17,020 bases of DNA from an uncultured Clostridia bacterium (lineage in GTDB: Bacteria; Bacillota; Clostridia; Christensenellales; Aristaeellaceae), in contig CAKUAV010000056.1 in NCBI GenBank assembly GCA_934636425.1, positions 1 through 17,020 of the forward strand. Reading direction: 5' to 3'. The position numbers were made by a program, and so were the translations under genes. Under the pieces are notes generated by a model. It was not told the origin of the DNA and searched no databases. It was given only the letters and a program-made list of their open reading frames with translations. Positions 14,056-17,020 of the stretch are shown here, piece after piece; within the stretch, counting starts at the first letter, position 1, and every line of letters starts with the position of its first letter.

Positions 14056-14401
14056 GGCACTTCGCGGAACGCTGGTGGAAGCAAGGCGCGGCAGAGAGAC
14101 GTGAACAGCATGGCGGCAAAGATTGCGCTGCTCATTTTTCCTTCTTTGCCCGTTCTCTCAGGCCGGCAGACGGGGGGAGCAAGCTCTCTCGCCGCTGATA
14201 CCCCTGCCGGTTTTTGCTGAAAGCTTTCGGATTTTCCGCCGCAAAAATCGTCCCGCTTCGCCCGTACACGCTGCTGGCGCGATTGAAAATTCGAGAGGAT
14301 CGAAACCCTCTCGAATTCTCCAAAGGTTATTCGGCAGTCTGATGGTGAAGCCATGCAATCTGCCGCTGTGGGCTTCTCCCCACAAGATTCCGTGAAGAGC
14401 C
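14056..14401 (-). mobile_element. MITE-like element, copy B, with inverted ends and target duplication
   Basis: 346 bp with imperfect terminal inverted repeats: GGCACTTCGCGGAA (14056-14069) at the left and TTCCGTGAAGAGCC (14388-14401) at the right, matching at 12 of 14 positions. It is flanked on both sides by ATAAATCA (14048-14055 and 14402-14409), an 8-bp direct repeat as expected of a target duplication. Inside is a perfect 11-bp hairpin AATTCGAGAGG (14288-14298) with CCTCTCGAATT (14307-14317). No transposase is encoded. The left 200 bp are collinear with the repeat at 1-237. An 8-bp duplication with GGC-type ends would suit mobilisation by an ISL3-like transposase, which is inference only. 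Confidence 0.65.
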
Positions 14402-14409
14402 ATAAATCA

Positions 14410-14704
14410 GGATTTCAAATGCGTCATGGCCGAATCGGCACGCGACAGCCTGACAAACAGCCTGCCCGGTTCGGAGGAAATGCCGCAAGCGGATTTCTCG
14501 CCGATGTATTTGTGAAACAGCCGCGCGACGGCATATACCTTATGCGCAATAGCGGGCGGCGCATATGTCCCGCGGGGAACTCGGCACAGCGGTGACGTAT
14601 GCCGGCATGATTCCCCAAAAGACATTGCATTGCGTCATCCCAAACGGCGGCCGTCGCCTGCCGCTGGCGCTGCGCCCGCGGCGTCGTCCGCAGTCGCGGC
14701 GCTA
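14410..14704. other. Gene-poor stretch upstream of the UvrA-like gene
   Basis: Open frames on both strands here lack ribosome sites and recognisable motifs. One minus-strand frame (14407-14625, ending in EPGRLFVRLSRADSAM) has a protein-like composition but nothing I can assign; it may be a gene fragment separated by the neighbouring element. The last 80 bases before the promoter are extremely GC-rich. Confidence 0.3.
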
Positions 14705-14713
14705 TGGTATAAT
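14705..14713 (+). promoter_or_regulatory. Extended -10 promoter of the UvrA-like gene
   Basis: TGGTATAAT gives a perfect -10 hexamer with the extended TGn. The -35 region is poor (TCGTCC at 18 nt, three of six). Transcription would start near 14720, about 37 nt before the ATG. Confidence 0.6.
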
Positions 14714-14756
14714 ATTTGAAGAAGCGGCCCAATCATGTGCCGACGGAGGATACAGC

Positions 14757-17020
14757 ATGAACACGAACGACAAACCGGAAAAAATAGAAGTCAGAGGCGC
14801 CAGAGTCCACAATCTGAAGAACATCGACGTCGACATCCCCCTGAACGGGATTGTCGGCATTGCGGGCGTGTCCGGCTCCGGAAAAAGCTCGCTGGCTCTG
14901 GGCGTATTGTACGCCGAGGGATCGCGGCGCTATCTGGAATCGCTGTCCACCTACACAAGGCGGCGCATGACGCAGGCGGCGCGCGCCGATGTGGACGAGG
15001 TGCTGTACGTCCCCGCCGCCCTCGCCCTGCACCAGAGACCCGCCGTTCCCGGCATCCGCTCCACATTCGGGACGGGGACGGAGCTGCTCAACAGCCTGCG
15101 GCTGATGTTCTCCCGCCTTTCCAGCCACCGCTGCCCCAACGGTCACTATGTAAAGCCCAGCATCAATGTGGCGGCGATGAACGGCGAACTGATCTGCCCG
15201 GAATGCGGCGCGCATTTCTATGCGCCGGGCGCGGAGGATCTCGCGTTTAACTCCACAGGGGCGTGCAAGTGCTGCGGCGGCACGGGTGTTGTCCGCACCG
15301 TTGATCTGGATACGCTGGTGCCGGACGACTCGCTGACAATCGACGAGGGCGCGGTTGCGCCGTGGAACAGCCTGATGTGGTCGCTGATGACGGATATCTG
15401 CCGCGAGATGGGCGTGCGCACGGACGTGCCGTTCCGGGATCTGACCGAACGGGAAAAAGAGATCGTGTTCCATGGCCCTGCTGAGAAAAAGCACATTTTC
15501 TACCACAATAAGAACTCCAATCAGGCGGGCGAGCTGGATTTCACCTATTTCAATGCCATCTATACCGTAGAAAATGCCCTTGCGAAAGTCAAGGACGAAA
15601 AGGGCATGAAGCGGGTGGAGAAGTTCCTGAAGGAGGATATCTGTCCGCAGTGCCATGGCACACGGCTTTCCGAGGAAGCCAGAGCGCCGAGACTCATGGG
15701 CATTTCACTGGCGGACGCCTGCCGTATGACGCTGAAGGACTCCATCGCATGGGTGAAGCGCGTGCCGGAGTCGCTGCCGGAGGAAATGCGGAACATGGCG
15801 GCAAACATCTGCGAGTCCTATCTGGAGGTCGCCGCAAGGCTGATGGATTTGGGGCTGGGCTATCTGACGCTGGACAGAGCCTCCGCCACGCTCTCCACCG
15901 GAGAGAGGCAGCGCATGCAGCTGGCTCGCGCCGTGCGCAACCGGACGACCGGCGTTTTGTATGTTCTGGACGAGCCGTCCATCGGCCTGCATCCGGCAAA
16001 CATCGTGGGGCTCAACGGCGTGATGCACGATCTTGTCCGGGACGGCAACTCCGTTATTCTGGTCGATCACGACACGCAGATACTGAAGGAATCCGACTGG
16101 CTCATCGAAATGGGGCGCGGCGCGGGAGCGGACGGCGGCATGGTGGTCGCCGAGGGGACGATACAGGACATTGCGGAAAACAAGACCTCCGTGATCGGGC
16201 CGTATCTGTCCGGCGCGGCCGCCGCCAGAAGCAAGCCGGCGCGAAAGCCTGATTTTTCGGACGGCGTCATCCACATGGAGACCGGCTCCATCCACACGGT
16301 AAAGCCGCTGACGGTGGACATTCCCAAGCACCGCTTGACCGTGATCACCGGCGTGTCCGGCTCGGGAAAGACAACCATGGTGCTGGAAAGCCTTGTTCCC
16401 GCTCTGGAGGCGCTCTGCTATGGCAGGCGAATGCCCGATCATGTCAAAAAGATCGAGGCGGACGGCGTCCATCAGGTCAAGCTGATCGACGCGACGCCCA
16501 TCGGCGTGAATGTGCGCTCCACGGTCGCCACCTATGCGAATGTGCACGACGAGCTGCGAAAGATCTACGCCAGAACGGCGGAGGCCAAGAAGCAGGGCCT
16601 GAAGGCCGGCGATTTTTCCTACAATACGGGAAGCCTGCGCTGCCCGGTCTGCGACGGAACGGGAACGATCTCCCTCGACGTTCAGTTCCTTCCCGATGTG
16701 GACATTCCCTGCCCGGAGTGCCGCGGGGCGCGCTACGGGAAGCAGGCAAAGCTGATCCGCTATGCCAACAAGGACGGCGAGGCGCGCTCCCTGCCGGAGC
16801 TGATGAACATGGATGTAAACACCGCGCTGCGCTGCTGCCGCCACATGAGCTCGGTCAGATCAAAGCTGGAAATCCTGCGCGATCTGGGGCTGGGCTACCT
16901 GACGCTGGGCGAGGAAACGCCTTCGCTCTCCGGCGGCGAGGCGCAGCGGCTGAAGCTGGCCAGCGAGATGGGCAGGAAGCAGACGGACTCGGTTTTCGTG
17001 TTCGACGAGCCGACCATCGG
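14757..17020 (+). CDS. UvrA-like ABC ATPase, probably short class (UvrA2); 3' end cut
   Basis: 754 codons are visible; the frame runs off the window. The start has GGAGGA at 14745-14750. Tandem ABC modules: Walker A GVSGSGKSS (37-45) and GVSGSGKTT (532-540), signatures LSTGERQRMQLA (379-390) and LSGGEAQRLKLA (724-735), Walker B VLYVLDEPSIGLHP (400-413) and VFVFDEPTIG near the edge. Zinc-type cysteine pairs occur at C126/C147/C150, C170-C173, C296/C299, C629/C632 and C652/C655. Only about 340 residues separate Walker A and signature 1, some 110 fewer than in E. coli UvrA, so the UvrB-binding domain appears reduced or lost. Such short UvrA paralogues are linked to tolerance of DNA-binding drugs rather than core excision repair. 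The first signature has T in place of the second G. Confidence 0.88.
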   Translation, partial: MNTNDKPEKIEVRGARVHNLKNIDVDIPLNGIVGIAGVSGSGKSSLALGVLYAEGSRRYLESLSTYTRRRMTQAARADVDEVLYVPAALALHQRPAVPGIRSTFGTGTELLNSLRLMFSRLSSHRCPNGHYVKPSINVAAMNGELICPECGAHFYAPGAEDLAFNSTGACKCCGGTGVVRTVDLDTLVPDDSLTIDEGAVAPWNSLMWSLMTDICREMGVRTDVPFRDLTEREKEIVFHGPAEKKHIFYHNKNSNQAGELDFTYFNAIYTVENALAKVKDEKGMKRVEKFLKEDICPQCHGTRLSEEARAPRLMGISLADACRMTLKDSIAWVKRVPESLPEEMRNMAANICESYLEVAARLMDLGLGYLTLDRASATLSTGERQRMQLARAVRNRTTGVLYVLDEPSIGLHPANIVGLNGVMHDLVRDGNSVILVDHDTQILKESDWLIEMGRGAGADGGMVVAEGTIQDIAENKTSVIGPYLSGAAAARSKPARKPDFSDGVIHMETGSIHTVKPLTVDIPKHRLTVITGVSGSGKTTMVLESLVPALEALCYGRRMPDHVKKIEADGVHQVKLIDATPIGVNVRSTVATYANVHDELRKIYARTAEAKKQGLKAGDFSYNTGSLRCPVCDGTGTISLDVQFLPDVDIPCPECRGARYGKQAKLIRYANKDGEARSLPELMNMDVNTALRCCRHMSSVRSKLEILRDLGLGYLTLGEETPSLSGGEAQRLKLASEMGRKQTDSVFVFDEPTI

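Noticed and set aside
14288..14317. Hairpin AATTCGAGAGG/CCTCTCGAATT as a terminator
   Set aside because: No T run follows on the plus strand and only a short TTTTC on the minus strand; it lies inside the MITE and is better seen as part of that element.

Overview
The window looks like chromosomal DNA of a GC-rich, endospore-forming Bacillota, most likely a Clostridia-class gut-type bacterium. The evidence is a SpoIVB peptidase, a SpoIVFA/SpoIVFB pair, sigma-A promoters of TTGACA-17-TATAAT type, intrinsic terminators and purine-rich Shine-Dalgarno sites. The gene order maf-mreB-mreC-mreD-(mrdA)-minD-(rodA)-(NERD)-spoIVFA-spoIVFB recalls the Bacillus subtilis maf-mreBCD-minCD-spoIVFAB locus, with mrdA and rodA added and minC missing.

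Layout. 1-237 is a degenerate copy of a dispersed repeat. 313-1575 (minus) is spoIVB with its own terminator. 1576-2047 is a divergent intergenic region holding a large nested palindrome, a terminator-like hairpin and an extended -10 promoter. 2048-10600 (plus) is one long cell-wall elongation operon: maf, mreB, mreC, a 627-nt non-coding insertion, mreD, mrdA (PBP2), minD and rodA, closed by a perfect 13-bp terminator. 10693-11686 is a self-contained NERD-domain gene with a consensus promoter and a terminator. 11687-13335 is the spoIVFA-spoIVFB operon behind a possible sigma-E promoter. 13348-13514 is a tRNA-Lys(CTT) transcription unit. 13515-14756 is a gene-poor stretch with the remains of a probable nucleobase permease and a 346-bp MITE-like element. 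14757 to the end is a UvrA-like ABC ATPase cut by the window edge.

How the genes work together. MreB, MreC, MreD, RodA (glycosyltransferase) and PBP2 (transpeptidase) form the elongasome, and MinD adds division-site control. SpoIVB is the forespore signal protease, SpoIVFA the inhibitor/scaffold and SpoIVFB the membrane protease that activates pro-sigma-K, so both ends of that checkpoint flank the elongasome operon.

Most notable observation. Between mreC and mreD, where these genes usually abut, lie two tandem copies of a structured element about 170-187 nt long. The core is 53/54 identical, a flanking hairpin shows compensatory base-pair changes, and one core strand can pair with either of two partners, as in a switch. 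The period is not a multiple of three, which argues against coding. A further structured segment follows just before mreD. I could not identify this with any known RNA family from the sequence alone. Second in interest are the MITE with 14-bp inverted ends and 8-bp target duplication, and an MreB lacking residues normally conserved in its ATPase site.
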